Positions 49,992-59,103 of a DNA stretch of 64,000 nucleotides are shown piece by piece. A program made the translations under genes and the position numbers. The DNA is from Mesorhizobium erdmanii USDA 3471 (lineage in GTDB: Bacteria; Pseudomonadota; Alphaproteobacteria; Rhizobiales; Rhizobiaceae). The DNA is taken from NCBI RefSeq assembly GCF_000472705.1, contig NZ_AXAE01000024.1, forward strand, positions 1 through 64,000, given 5' to 3'. How positions within the stretch are numbered: position 1 is the first letter of the stretch; every line of letters begins with the position of its first letter. A model generated the notes under the pieces. The model saw only the letters and a list, made by a program, of their open reading frames with translations, was not told the origin of the DNA and searched no databases.

Positions 49992-50405
49992 TCAGGTCAG
50001 CGTGCGCAGCCGCGCCTTGGCGGCACGGCCGATGGCGGCGACGGTCAGCGTGTCGAGATCGAGCTGGCGGCGGATCAGCTGCAGCACCCGCACTTCCTCC
50101 ATGCGCATTTCGAGATCGACGGCGGCCACCTCGAAGGCGGCGGCATAGGCGGTGTCGCGCAGGCGCTCCGGCAAAGCTTCGGCAATCTGGGCCAGGACAC
50201 CCTCCAGACCATCCTTCTCATGCAAGTGCTTCTGACAAGCCTGGGCGACAGAAACCAGCCGGTCCTGCCTGAAATCCTCGAACACCGGCCATGAGCGGAC
50301 AACGTCGCCAATCCGGGCCAATTCGACATCGGTCATGTCACGATCGGAGGCCGAGGTGATGACCATCAGATAGATCAGGGCCTCATGCGGGGTCGGCGAC
50401 GGCAT
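49992..50405 (-). CDS. TerB-like protein
   Basis: Helical protein of 137 residues with the TerB-like fold: ALIYLMVITSASDRDMTDVE near the N-terminus supplies the conserved acidic metal-binding region, and AYAAAFEVAAVDLEMRMEE is the second conserved block. AAGGAG precedes the ATG at 50405. TerB domains bind metal in tellurite-resistance and stress systems, but stand-alone rhizobial copies have no established role. No other ter gene is nearby, so tellurite resistance should not be inferred. It is divergent from lysS. Confidence 0.85.
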   Translation of the reverse strand: MPSPTPHEALIYLMVITSASDRDMTDVELARIGDVVRSWPVFEDFRQDRLVSVAQACQKHLHEKDGLEGVLAQIAEALPERLRDTAYAAAFEVAAVDLEMRMEEVRVLQLIRRQLDLDTLTVAAIGRAAKARLRTLT

Positions 50406-50579
50406 TGTTTGCTCCTTGAACGGGCTTCGAAGGTAGGAACAGGGCTCCAGGCCCGCAAGGAAAAAGCGCTGCAATCGTTGACGCCCAAGGCAGGCGCGCC
50501 TAGAGACCGGTTTGAAAAAACCCTGCTCCGGCCACGTCTTCGAATGATCTGGGCCGGCAATAATTTGGAAAACCGTGCC

Positions 50580-52226
50580 ATGGCGGGATCAAACATCCTC
50601 GATCTCAACCCCGAACTGCTGGCGGCAGCGGCCGAGAGCAAGGCGTGGCCGTTCGAGGAAGCCAAAAAAATCATCGAGCGCTACAAGGGCGCCGACTTTC
50701 CCGAAACGATCCTGTTCGAGACCGGCTACGGGCCGTCCGGCCTGCCGCACATCGGCACGTTCGGCGAGGTGGCGCGCACCTCGATGGTGCGCCATGCGTT
50801 CCGCGTGCTGACGCAGGACAAGGTCGCGACCAAGCTCTTGTGTTTCTCCGATGACATGGACGGCATGCGCAAGATTCCCGACAGCGTGCCGGATCGGGCA
50901 GCGCTCGAACCGTATCTGCATATGCCGCTGTCTTCGGTTCCCAATCCGTTCGGCGGCGACTATGCGAGTTTCGCCGACCACAACAATGCGATGCTCTGCC
51001 GCTTCCTCGACACGTTCGGCTTCGACTACGAATTCGCCAGCGCGACGCAGTATTACAAGTCGGGCCGTTTCGACGCGATGCTCATGCGCGCCGCCGAACG
51101 CTATGAGAAGATCATGGCGGTGATGCTGCCGACGCTTGGGCCGGAGCGGCAGGCAACCTACAGCCCGTTCCTGCCGATTTCGCCGAAGAGCGGCCGCGTG
51201 CTCTACGTGCCGATGAAGCATGTCGACGCCAAGGCCGGCACCATCACGTTCGACGACGAAGGCACCGAGACCACGCTGTCGATCACCGGCGGCAAGGTGA
51301 AGCTGCAGTGGAAGCCGGATTTCGGCATGCGCTGGGCAGCGCTTGGCGTCGACTTCGAGATGTTCGGCAAGGACCACCAGACCAATGCGGTGGTCTACGA
51401 CCGGATCTGCAACATCCTGGGTGGCCGCGCGCCCGAGCATTTCGTCTACGAGCTGTTCCTGGACGAAAACGGCCAGAAGATCTCGAAGTCGAAGGGCAAT
51501 GGCCTGACCATCGACGAATGGCTGACCTACGCGCCGACCGAGAGCCTCGGGCTCTACATGTACCAGCGGCCGCGGCAGGCCAAGAAGCTGTATTTCGATG
51601 TCATTCCGAGGGCGGTGGACGAGTATTACACGTTCCTGGCCGCCTACCCCAGGCAGGACTGGAAGGAGCGGCTGGGCAACCCGGTCTGGCATATGCATGA
51701 CGGCAACCCGCCCGCCATCGACATGCCGGTGCCGTTCTCGCTGCTGCTCAACCTGGTCAGCGCATCCAATGCACAGAACAAGGATGTGCTGTGGGGCTTC
51801 ATCTCGCGCCACGCCACGGGCGTGACGCCGGCGACCCATCCCGAACTCGACAGGCTGACGGGCTATGCGATCCGCTATTTCGACGACTTCGTGAAACCGA
51901 CGAAGACCTTCCGTCCGGCCGACGAGGTTGAGCGCGAAGCGCTGCGGGCCCTGGACGCAGCCCTTGGCGCGCTGCCGGCGGACGCCGGCGGCGAGGCGAT
52001 CCAGAACGCTTCGCTCAACGTGGCGCGCAAGATCGAGCGCTACCAGGATCACTCCAAGCAGAGCCCGGAAGGCGGCCCGGGCGTTTCGGGTGCCTTCTTC
52101 CAGATGATCTACCAGGTGCTCATCGGCCAGGAACGCGGCCCGCGCTTCGGCTCGTTCGCCGCGCTTTACGGCGTCGCCGAGACCCGCGCGCTCATTCAGC
52201 AGGCGCTGGCTGGTCAGCTGGTTTGA
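50580..52226 (+). CDS. lysS: Lysyl-tRNA synthetase, class I
   Basis: Class I lysine-tRNA ligase of 548 residues, the form found in archaea and alphaproteobacteria instead of the usual class II enzyme. The Rossmann catalytic domain has the HIGH equivalent in GPSGLPHIGTFGE and the KMSKS equivalent in GQKISKSKGNGLT. The C-terminal helical domain (about residues 380-548) binds the anticodon. The frame is open upstream to 50385, but MAGSNILDLNPELL is the family start. Its last 35 bases overlap the convergent SNase-like gene. Confidence 0.96.
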   Translation: MAGSNILDLNPELLAAAAESKAWPFEEAKKIIERYKGADFPETILFETGYGPSGLPHIGTFGEVARTSMVRHAFRVLTQDKVATKLLCFSDDMDGMRKIPDSVPDRAALEPYLHMPLSSVPNPFGGDYASFADHNNAMLCRFLDTFGFDYEFASATQYYKSGRFDAMLMRAAERYEKIMAVMLPTLGPERQATYSPFLPISPKSGRVLYVPMKHVDAKAGTITFDDEGTETTLSITGGKVKLQWKPDFGMRWAALGVDFEMFGKDHQTNAVVYDRICNILGGRAPEHFVYELFLDENGQKISKSKGNGLTIDEWLTYAPTESLGLYMYQRPRQAKKLYFDVIPRAVDEYYTFLAAYPRQDWKERLGNPVWHMHDGNPPAIDMPVPFSLLLNLVSASNAQNKDVLWGFISRHATGVTPATHPELDRLTGYAIRYFDDFVKPTKTFRPADEVEREALRALDAALGALPADAGGEAIQNASLNVARKIERYQDHSKQSPEGGPGVSGAFFQMIYQVLIGQERGPRFGSFAALYGVAETRALIQQALAGQLV

Positions 52227-53073
52227 GGGCGCCGCCCTCCTCTTCCAGGATCGAGCCCCCTTCCAGGATCGAGCTCGGGGCCTGAGGCGCCGGGGCGGTT
52301 GCCGCCGGCGCCGCCGAGATGCCCGCGAGGTTCGGCGCCGATCCGAAGATGCCCTTCTTGGCGCTTTGTGCCTTTTCGCCGGCCTCGACGTAAGGCCCGC
52401 CCTTGGCGGCGCGGGCCCAGCCGTTTTCGACCAGCCATTGACCAACATTCTGCTTGCCGATCCGGCATTCCGCCGCGATCCGTTCTCGGCCGCCTTCGGG
52501 TGGCACCGTGCAGACCACGGCGCGGCCACGCAGGAGGGCACGGAACGCCGTGCGCGCGCGGATGCCGCACGGCCAGGACTTGCCGTCCGTGGTGCAGGTC
52601 TCGTCCTGCGGCACGACATCTATGCCGGAAACCGCAACTGAATAGCCTTTCGCCTCGATCAGGCCGGCGGCCGTCGCGACCGGCTGGAATAGCTTCGTGC
52701 CGTTCCAGTCGTCGGGCATCTTCGGCTTGGGCGGCATGGCCAGCGCCAGCTTGCTCAGCGGTTCGCGCGGCTCGACTCGTTCCAGCTCCCCGGTGGGCAG
52801 CTCCGGTGGCGCGACAACGTCGGGATCGATCGCCCGCGAATGCACCGCCGGCGTTGACGGCACCGCAGCGGCGGGCGCTGGTATGGCTGACGTGACCGGC
52901 TCTTCAGCCCCGGTATCAGTGGTGCCGGCTTGCGAGGTCTTGTCCGCGCCAGGATCGATCTGATCCACCGCAACGGTGCTCTCGCTTCCTTTCAGCGTGC
53001 GGCTGCCGGCGACGACCAGGGCCGCCATCACCGGGACCATCACAACCGCCAGGGCAAGATGAGGAAACCGCAC
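52192..53073 (-). CDS. Secreted SNase-like (thermonuclease-fold) protein
   Basis: Protein of 293 residues starting at a GTG. An N-terminal anchor or signal (LALAVVMVPVMAALVVAGSR) is followed by about 90 Pro/Ala-rich residues. A staphylococcal-nuclease-like domain then spans roughly residues 130-240 (YSVAVSGIDVVPQDETC, QWLVENGWARA), and the tail is Ala/Pro/Glu-rich. In this reading the Glu of the active site is kept (DETC) but the upstream Arg35 equivalent is not evident, so nuclease activity is doubtful. It starts 9 bases after the S24-type regulator, suggesting an operon, and overlaps lysS at the 3' end by 35 bases. Confidence 0.75.
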   Translation of the reverse strand: MRFPHLALAVVMVPVMAALVVAGSRTLKGSESTVAVDQIDPGADKTSQAGTTDTGAEEPVTSAIPAPAAAVPSTPAVHSRAIDPDVVAPPELPTGELERVEPREPLSKLALAMPPKPKMPDDWNGTKLFQPVATAAGLIEAKGYSVAVSGIDVVPQDETCTTDGKSWPCGIRARTAFRALLRGRAVVCTVPPEGGRERIAAECRIGKQNVGQWLVENGWARAAKGGPYVEAGEKAQSAKKGIFGSAPNLAGISAAPAATAPAPQAPSSILEGGSILEEEGGALKPADQPAPAE

Positions 53074-53082
53074 CAGCCCTAC

Positions 53083-53721
53083 CTACTGGCTTGCCCAGAC
53101 AATCCGCGCCACCCATTCGACGTCGCGCATCGCGATGTCGCGGTCAGGATGATCGGGATTGAGCGAGACCAGCGCGATCGACTTGACGGTCTGGCGCTCG
53201 AGCACCTTGGCCATCACCTCGCCTGATGTCGTCTTGACGACGACGCGGTCGCCCTTGCGGGTGACGGCACCCGGCTCGACGATCAGGACGTCACCATTGC
53301 GATAGAGCGGCAGCATGGAATCGCCCTGCACCTGCAACGCATAGGAGCTTTCGGTCGATTGCGCCGGCAGTTCGACCAGATCCCAGCCCTGCCCCGCCGG
53401 AAAACCCGCATCGTCGAAGAAGCCGCCGGCGCCGGCTTGGGCAAAGCCGAGCAAAGGCACGGATCGTCTATGCGCGGGAGCGGCGGCCATGCGGCCTTCG
53501 ATCAAGCCGGTGAACTCGTCGAGTGAGGCACCCGTCGCCTCGATGATCTTGGCCAGCGATTCGGTCGAAGGCCAGCGCGGCCGGCCATCCGAGGACAGAC
53601 GTTTCGACTTGTTGAAGGCGGTCGAATCCAAGCCCGCGCGCCTTGCCAGGCCTGACGCCGAAAGCGAGTAACGCTCGGCAAGAGCATCGATGGCGGCCCA
53701 GACGCGGTCGTGCGAGAGCAT
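53083..53721 (-). CDS. S24-family HTH repressor (LexA/CI-like)
   Basis: Transcription regulator of 212 residues with an N-terminal helix-turn-helix (ERYSLSASGLARRAGLDSTA) and a C-terminal S24 peptidase domain, where the catalytic Ser is in QGDSMLPLYRNGD and the Lys in RVVVKTTSGEVMAKVL. Such proteins cleave themselves on stress signals, as CI and LexA do. GGAG precedes the ATG at 53721; the longer frame to 53811 is not supported. No phage genes surround it, so it looks like a chromosomal regulator rather than a prophage repressor. The following gene encodes a secreted SNase-like protein. Confidence 0.87.
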   Translation of the reverse strand: MLSHDRVWAAIDALAERYSLSASGLARRAGLDSTAFNKSKRLSSDGRPRWPSTESLAKIIEATGASLDEFTGLIEGRMAAAPAHRRSVPLLGFAQAGAGGFFDDAGFPAGQGWDLVELPAQSTESSYALQVQGDSMLPLYRNGDVLIVEPGAVTRKGDRVVVKTTSGEVMAKVLERQTVKSIALVSLNPDHPDRDIAMRDVEWVARIVWASQ

Positions 53722-53845
53722 GACGTGCTCTCCTTCGAGACAGGAAAAAATGCCTTTTCCTTCTAGTCTGCGATCGCCGGTTTGTCCACCGGTGGTGCGC
53801 CAGCGGCGCATATTCTTCCCGGCTGAGGAAGACCGATTGCCGAGA

Positions 53846-54391
53846 TCAGTCGCCCGCCTTGGCGAGGCTGCGCAAACCCTGATGCGATGTCATGAAAATT
53901 CGTTCCTCCTGCGTCGGCGGTCGCGGGTTCACAGCTCGGCCGAGCGCCATGACAACCTCGTCGATGTCGAGAAAACGGCGCGCCTTGCGGTCGTAGACAC
54001 CAGCAGTCGTCAGGATCAAGGCAGCCGTTTCGCCATTGTCGAGGACAAAGCGATGCTTGCCGATGACCTGGCTGCCTTCCCAGGTTTCGATCGACGACAC
54101 CACTTCGAAGCGGCGCCACAGCCTGATCTCGCGTGCGTAGACCGCCTGCAAGCCACCCATCATCGGCGCCCAGCCGTTCCTGCGCGCCAGCGAAATCAGG
54201 CCCGCACGAACGAACAGATCGATGCGGCCGAGATCCGCCAGCATCATGTAGCGGGCATTGTTGAGATGAATGTTGAAATCGATATCGGTCGGCAGGCAGC
54301 GAAAGGCCAGCCGGCTTTCACCGCCCATCCTATAGGGGCCACGGCTGCGCGCCGTGACCAGCATGCGCGCCATGCGCGCCCAGACATACAT
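53846..54391 (-). CDS. Acyl-CoA thioesterase-like hot-dog protein
   Basis: Hot-dog-fold protein of 181 residues. The 4-hydroxybenzoyl-CoA thioesterase-type signature LPTDIDFNIHLNNARYMML includes the conserved Asp and the NN-Y motif. A second conserved strand is EIRLWRRFEVVSSIETWEG. It is the last gene of the beta-oxidation operon, 12 bases after the fadJ-like stop, and probably releases free fatty acid or recycles CoA. Substrate chain length is unknown. Confidence 0.84.
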   Translation of the reverse strand: MYVWARMARMLVTARSRGPYRMGGESRLAFRCLPTDIDFNIHLNNARYMMLADLGRIDLFVRAGLISLARRNGWAPMMGGLQAVYAREIRLWRRFEVVSSIETWEGSQVIGKHRFVLDNGETAALILTTAGVYDRKARRFLDIDEVVMALGRAVNPRPPTQEERIFMTSHQGLRSLAKAGD

Positions 54392-54403
54392 TTCCTTCGC
54401 CCG

Positions 54404-56623
54404 TCAGGCGGCCTGCTTCACGTCGCCTTTCGCATAAGGATCGAAGCGCTGGTAGAAGGTTTCGCCCTTCTCGGCCATGTCGATGAGCAGCTTGGGCGCC
54501 TTGAATTCGGCGCCGTACTTCTTCTGCAGATCCTTGGCGATCTTGACGAAGCGCTTGGCGCCGATGCCGTCGATGTAGGACAGCGCACCGCCGGTGTAGG
54601 GCGCGAAACCGAAGGCCAGGATCGAGCCGACATCGGCCTCGCGCGGATCGGTGACGATGCCCTCTTCCATCACCCTCGCCGCTTCCAGCGCAATGGTGAC
54701 CAGCAGGCGCTGCTGCAGCTCCTCGTAATCGACCTTCTCGGGCGCGAGCTGCGGATAGAGGTCCTTCAAGCCCGGCCACAGCTTCTTCTTGGCCGGCTTG
54801 GCCGGATAGTCGTAAAAGCCCTTGCCGTTCTTGCGGCCGAAGCGGCCATGATCGTCGACCATGGTGTTGATCAGCGCCATCTGTTTGGGGTCGACCGCCT
54901 TATCGCCGAGATCCCTGATGGTCTGCTTCATGATCTTCTGGGCGAGGTCGATGGCCGTCTCGTCGGTCAGCGCCAGGGGGCCGACAGGCATGCCGGCGGC
55001 CTTGGCCGCATTCTCGATCATCGGGGCGGGCACGCCTTCGATCAGCATCTTGTAGGCTTCCGACATGTAGCGCAGCACGCAGCGGTTGACGTAGAAACCG
55101 CGCGTATCGTTGACGACGATCGGCGTCTTCTTGATGGCGCGCACGAAGTCGATCGCGGTGGCCAGCGCCTTGTCGCCGGTCTTCTTGCCCAAGATGATCT
55201 CGACCAGCATCATCTTGTCGACCGGCGAGAAGAAGTGGATGCCGACGAAATTCTTCGGCCGCGCCGAATTCTTCGCCAGCGAGGTGATCGGAATGGTCGA
55301 GGTGTTGGACGCGAAGATCGCCGACGACTTCAGCACGGCTTCCGCCTGTTCGGTGGCGGCCTTCTTGACGGCCGAATCCTCGAACACCGCCTCGACGACG
55401 AGGTCGCAGCCGGCGAGGTCGGCATAGTCTGCCGTCGGCGTGATCAACGACAGGAGCCTGTCGCGCTCCTCGGGCTTGGCGCGGCCCTTCTTGACCTGAT
55501 CCGCGACCAGGCTGTCCGAATGCGCCTTGCCCTTGGTGGCGGACTCGATATCGCGGTCGAGCAGCACCACCGGGATGCCGGCCTTGGCGGTGACATAGGC
55601 GATGCCAGCGCCCATGAAGCCGGCGCCGAGAATGCCGATCTTCTTGAATTTGGTTTCCGGCACGCCAGCCGGGCGGCGCGCGCCCTTGTTCAACTCCTGC
55701 AGCGAGACGAACAGCGAGCGGATCATCGCCGCCGCTTCCTTGGTCTGCATGATCTCGGTGAAGTAGCGCTGTTCGATCCTGAGCGCCGTGTCGAAAGGCA
55801 CCAGCAGGCCCTCGTAGACACATTTCAGGATCGCCGCGGCGGCCGGGTAATTGCCATGGGTTTCACGACGCAGGATGGCGATGGCCGGCGGCCAGAGATT
55901 GAAGCCGGCCGGCGAATAGATCTGGCCACCAGGCAGCTTGAAACCCTTCTCGTCCCACGGCGCCACCGGCTTGAGGCCGTTCCTGATCATCGCCTTGGCT
56001 GTCTCGATCAGTTTGGCCGGCTCGGCGATTTCGTGGATCAGGCCCATCGACTTGGCCTTCTGCGGCGACAGGTTCTGGCCCGAGGTCAACATCTGCAGCG
56101 CCTGCTGCTGGTCGGTCAGCCGCGGCACGCGCTGCGTGCCGCCGGCACCGGGGAAAATGCCGATTTTCACTTCGGGGAGCGCCATCTTGACCTTGTCGCT
56201 GTCGGCGGCGACCCGGCCATGGCAGGCGAGTGACAGCTCGAAAGCGCCGCCCATGCAGGTGCCGTTGATTGCCGAGACCCACGGCTTTCCGCAGGTTTCC
56301 AGCTTGCGGAAGAGGCCGGTCATGGTGCCGGCATTGGCGAACAGCGCCTTGATCGCCTTGTCCGCGTCCTTGCTCTTTTCGGCAGCGTAGGTCGCCAGCA
56401 TCTTCTGCAGCAAGGTGATGTCGGCGCCGCCGGAGAAGGTATCCTTCCCGGAGGTGATCACCGCACCCTTGATGGCGGCATCTCCCGCCACATGATCGAC
56501 GATGCTGTTCAACTCCCGCATCACCTCCTCGGTGAAGACGTTCATCGAGCGGTCCGGGCTGTTCCAGGTGACCAACGTGATGCCGTCAGCATCGGTGTCG
56601 AGGGTGAAATTGCTGTAGCTCAT
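54404..56623 (-). CDS. fadJ: FadJ-like enoyl-CoA hydratase/3-hydroxyacyl-CoA dehydrogenase
   Basis: Multifunctional beta-oxidation protein of 739 residues. The N-terminal crotonase domain has NGTCMGGAFELSLACH and the substrate motif EVKIGIFPGAGGTQRVPRL, with both catalytic Glu present. The dehydrogenase domain starts with the NAD-binding GILGAGFMGAGIAYVTAKAG and has the catalytic FFSPVDKMMLVE and VNDTRGFYVNRCVLRYM. GGGGAGAG precedes the ATG at 56623. It follows the thiolase by 14 bases in the same operon and acts with it in fatty-acid breakdown. E. coli FadJ is the closest comparison by length and order. Confidence 0.94.
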   Translation of the reverse strand: MSYSNFTLDTDADGITLVTWNSPDRSMNVFTEEVMRELNSIVDHVAGDAAIKGAVITSGKDTFSGGADITLLQKMLATYAAEKSKDADKAIKALFANAGTMTGLFRKLETCGKPWVSAINGTCMGGAFELSLACHGRVAADSDKVKMALPEVKIGIFPGAGGTQRVPRLTDQQQALQMLTSGQNLSPQKAKSMGLIHEIAEPAKLIETAKAMIRNGLKPVAPWDEKGFKLPGGQIYSPAGFNLWPPAIAILRRETHGNYPAAAAILKCVYEGLLVPFDTALRIEQRYFTEIMQTKEAAAMIRSLFVSLQELNKGARRPAGVPETKFKKIGILGAGFMGAGIAYVTAKAGIPVVLLDRDIESATKGKAHSDSLVADQVKKGRAKPEERDRLLSLITPTADYADLAGCDLVVEAVFEDSAVKKAATEQAEAVLKSSAIFASNTSTIPITSLAKNSARPKNFVGIHFFSPVDKMMLVEIILGKKTGDKALATAIDFVRAIKKTPIVVNDTRGFYVNRCVLRYMSEAYKMLIEGVPAPMIENAAKAAGMPVGPLALTDETAIDLAQKIMKQTIRDLGDKAVDPKQMALINTMVDDHGRFGRKNGKGFYDYPAKPAKKKLWPGLKDLYPQLAPEKVDYEELQQRLLVTIALEAARVMEEGIVTDPREADVGSILAFGFAPYTGGALSYIDGIGAKRFVKIAKDLQKKYGAEFKAPKLLIDMAEKGETFYQRFDPYAKGDVKQAA

Positions 56624-56637
56624 GATTTCTCTCCCCG

Positions 56638-57846
56638 TCAGACGCGTTCGATGATCGTTGCGGTGCCCATGCCGGCGCCGATGCACAGCGTCACCAGCGC
56701 GGTGTTGAGGTCGCGGCGCTCGAGTTCGTCCAGCACCGTGCCGAAGATCATCGCGCCGGTGGCACCGAGCGGATGGCCCATGGCGATGGCGCCGCCATTG
56801 ACGTTGATCCTGTCATGCGGGATCTCGAAGGCCTGCATGTAGCGCAGCACCACGGAGGCAAAGGCCTCGTTGAGTTCGAACAGGTCGATGTCCGACAACT
56901 TCATCTTGGCGCGCTTCAACAGCTTCTCGGTGACGTCGACAGGGCCGGTCAGCATCAGCACCGGCTCGGAGCCGATATTGGCGAAGGTGCGGATGCGCGC
57001 GCGCGGCTTCAGGCCCATCGCCTTGCCTGCCTTCTTGGAGCCGAGCAGCACGGCAGCGGCGCCATCGACGATGCCCGACGAATTGCCAGCGTGATGGACG
57101 TGGTTGACCTCTTCCACCTCGGGGTGCTTCTGCACCGCGACCGCATCGAAGCCACCCATTTCGCCGGGCATGACGAAGGACGGGTTGAGCGAGGCCAGCG
57201 ACTGCATGTCGGTCGAAGGACGCATGTGCTCGTCATGGTCGAGGATGGTCAGTCCGTTCTGGTCCTTGATCGGGATGACCGAATTCTTGAAGCGTCCGTC
57301 GGCCCAGGATTTGGCGGCGCGCTTCTGGCTCTCGACCGCATAGGCGTCGACATCGTCTCGCGAGAAACCGTATTTGGTGGCGATCAAGTCGGCCGAGATG
57401 CCTTGCGGCACGAACCAGCCTGGCAGGCCGACCGAAGGGTCCATGAACCAGGCACCCCCGGAGGCACCCATGCCGACGCGCGACATGGATTCGACGCCGC
57501 CGGCAATGACGATCTCGTCCGCCCCTTGCGCGATCTTGGCGGCGCCGAAATTGATGGCGTCCAGCCCCGAAGCGCAGAAGCGCGAGATCTGCATGCCGGG
57601 CGCCTTGGTGTCGTAGCCGGCTTCGAAGGCGGCGGCGCGCGGAATGACCGAGCCGGCTTCGCCGACCGGATCGACGCAGCCGAAGATGATGTCGTCGACG
57701 TTGCCGGTATCCAGGCCGTTGCGGTCGCGCAGCGCTTCCAGCGTCTTGGCGGCAAGCCGCACCGCCGGCACCTCGTGCAACGATCCGTCCTTCTTGCCCT
57801 TGCCGCGCGGCGTGCGCACGGCGTCGTAGACATAAGCGTCAGCCAT
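56638..57846 (-). CDS. fadA: Acetyl-CoA C-acyltransferase (thiolase)
   Basis: Thiolase of 402 residues that cleaves 3-ketoacyl-CoA with CoA in the last step of beta-oxidation. The active-site Cys is in QISRFCASGLDAIN, the His in GGAIAMGHPLGATGAMI and the second Cys in ALVTLCIGAGMGTATI. ELNEAFASVVL is the conserved central motif. It sits between an acyl-CoA dehydrogenase and the FadJ-like gene in one operon, so its physiological role is degradative. The symbol reflects pathway position rather than proven orthology to E. coli FadA. Confidence 0.94.
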   Translation of the reverse strand: MADAYVYDAVRTPRGKGKKDGSLHEVPAVRLAAKTLEALRDRNGLDTGNVDDIIFGCVDPVGEAGSVIPRAAAFEAGYDTKAPGMQISRFCASGLDAINFGAAKIAQGADEIVIAGGVESMSRVGMGASGGAWFMDPSVGLPGWFVPQGISADLIATKYGFSRDDVDAYAVESQKRAAKSWADGRFKNSVIPIKDQNGLTILDHDEHMRPSTDMQSLASLNPSFVMPGEMGGFDAVAVQKHPEVEEVNHVHHAGNSSGIVDGAAAVLLGSKKAGKAMGLKPRARIRTFANIGSEPVLMLTGPVDVTEKLLKRAKMKLSDIDLFELNEAFASVVLRYMQAFEIPHDRINVNGGAIAMGHPLGATGAMIFGTVLDELERRDLNTALVTLCIGAGMGTATIIERV

Positions 57847-57879
57847 TTTCGTGCTCCTTGGGTTCGCCTGACGTCACGC

Positions 57880-59052
57880 TCAAAGAGAGCGGCCGATCAG
57901 CAATTTCATGATCTCGTTGGTGCCGCCGTAGATGCGCTGGACGCGAGCGTCGCGGAACATGCGGGCGATCGGATATTCATTCATGTAGCCATAGCCGCCA
58001 TGCAATTGAAGGCATTCGTCGACGACTTTGCCCTGCAGATCGGAAAGCCAGTATTTCGCCATCGAGGCCGTCACCGGATCGAGCCCGCCATTGATGTGGC
58101 GGGTGACGCAATCATTGTAGAAGACGCGGCCTATGGTGGCCTCGGTCTTCAGTTCGGCCAGCTTGAACTGGGTATTCTGGAAATCGATGATCGCCTTGCC
58201 GAAGGCCTTGCGCTCCTTGACATAGTCGATGGTCAGCGCCAACGCCCGCTCGATCATGGCAATGGCGCCCGTGCCGATCTGCAACCGCTCCTGCGGCAGT
58301 TGCTGCATCAGCTGGACGAAGCCCTGCCCTTCCTCGAGACCAAGCAGGTTAGAGGTCGGCACGCGCACATCGTTGAAGAACAGTTCCGAGGTATCGTTGG
58401 CCTTCAGGCCGATCTTGTCGAGGTTGCGGCCGCGCTCGAAACCCTCGACCTCGTCGGTCTCGACGACGATGAGCGAGGTGCCCTTGGCGCCCTTGTCCGG
58501 ATCGGTTTTGGTGACGACGATGATGAAGTTGGCAAGCTGACCATTGGTGATGAAGGTCTTGGAGCCATTGACCTTGTATTGGTTGCCATCCTTCTGTGCG
58601 CGCGTCTTGACGCCCTGCAGGTCGGAACCGGCGCCCGGTTCGGTCATGGCGATGGCGCCGATCAGTTCGCCGGTGGCGAGCTTCGGCAGCCACTTCTTCT
58701 TCTGCTCCTCGGAGCCGTAATGGAGGATGTAAGGCGCAACGATCGAATTGTGCAGGCCGATGCCGAAACCGTCGACGCCGACATGCCCGATGGCTTCGAT
58801 GATGGCACTCTCATGCGCGAAGGTGCCGCCCGAGCCGCCATATTCCTCCGGCATCGAAGCGCAGAGCAGGCCCGCGGCCCCTGCCTTCAGCCAGCTCTCG
58901 CGGTCGACCATCTCGTTCTTCTCGAACTCGTCGTAGCGCGGCGCGATCTCCTCCGCCATGAAGCGGGTCGCCATGTCGTAGAGCATGCCGACCTCGTCCG
59001 CCGCCCAGGCGGGCTTCGGCAAAGAGAGCACTTCGGCTGGATTTGTCGCCAC
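57880..59052 (-). CDS. Acyl-CoA dehydrogenase
   Basis: FAD enzyme of 390 residues with the standard three-domain acyl-CoA dehydrogenase layout. IGAIAMTEPGAGSDLQGVKT binds FAD and substrate, and QLHGGYGYMNEYPIARMFRD contains the conserved C-terminal FAD segment. The motif RVQRIYGGTNEIMKLLIGRSL at the end is typical. It is the second gene of the beta-oxidation operon. A branched-chain or medium-chain substrate is possible; the operon as a whole points to straight-chain fatty acids. Confidence 0.92.
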   Translation of the reverse strand: MATNPAEVLSLPKPAWAADEVGMLYDMATRFMAEEIAPRYDEFEKNEMVDRESWLKAGAAGLLCASMPEEYGGSGGTFAHESAIIEAIGHVGVDGFGIGLHNSIVAPYILHYGSEEQKKKWLPKLATGELIGAIAMTEPGAGSDLQGVKTRAQKDGNQYKVNGSKTFITNGQLANFIIVVTKTDPDKGAKGTSLIVVETDEVEGFERGRNLDKIGLKANDTSELFFNDVRVPTSNLLGLEEGQGFVQLMQQLPQERLQIGTGAIAMIERALALTIDYVKERKAFGKAIIDFQNTQFKLAELKTEATIGRVFYNDCVTRHINGGLDPVTASMAKYWLSDLQGKVVDECLQLHGGYGYMNEYPIARMFRDARVQRIYGGTNEIMKLLIGRSL

Positions 59053-59103
59053 GATTTCCTCCGCGTTCCGACATTGTGGGCCGGCGCCGCCGGCCCGCCG
59101 AAC

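Noticed and set aside
49992..50405. Tellurite-resistance locus
   Set aside because: Only a single TerB-like gene is present, with no other ter gene nearby.
50589..52619. 676-codon minus-strand frame across lysS
   Set aside because: Antisense to class I lysyl-tRNA synthetase, whose motifs are unambiguous.
53083..53721. Prophage repressor
   Set aside because: The S24 regulator has no phage genes, integrase or attachment site around it.
53690..56233. 847-codon plus-strand frame across the thioesterase and fadJ genes
   Set aside because: Shadow of well-supported genes on the other strand; no motif or ribosome-binding site of its own.
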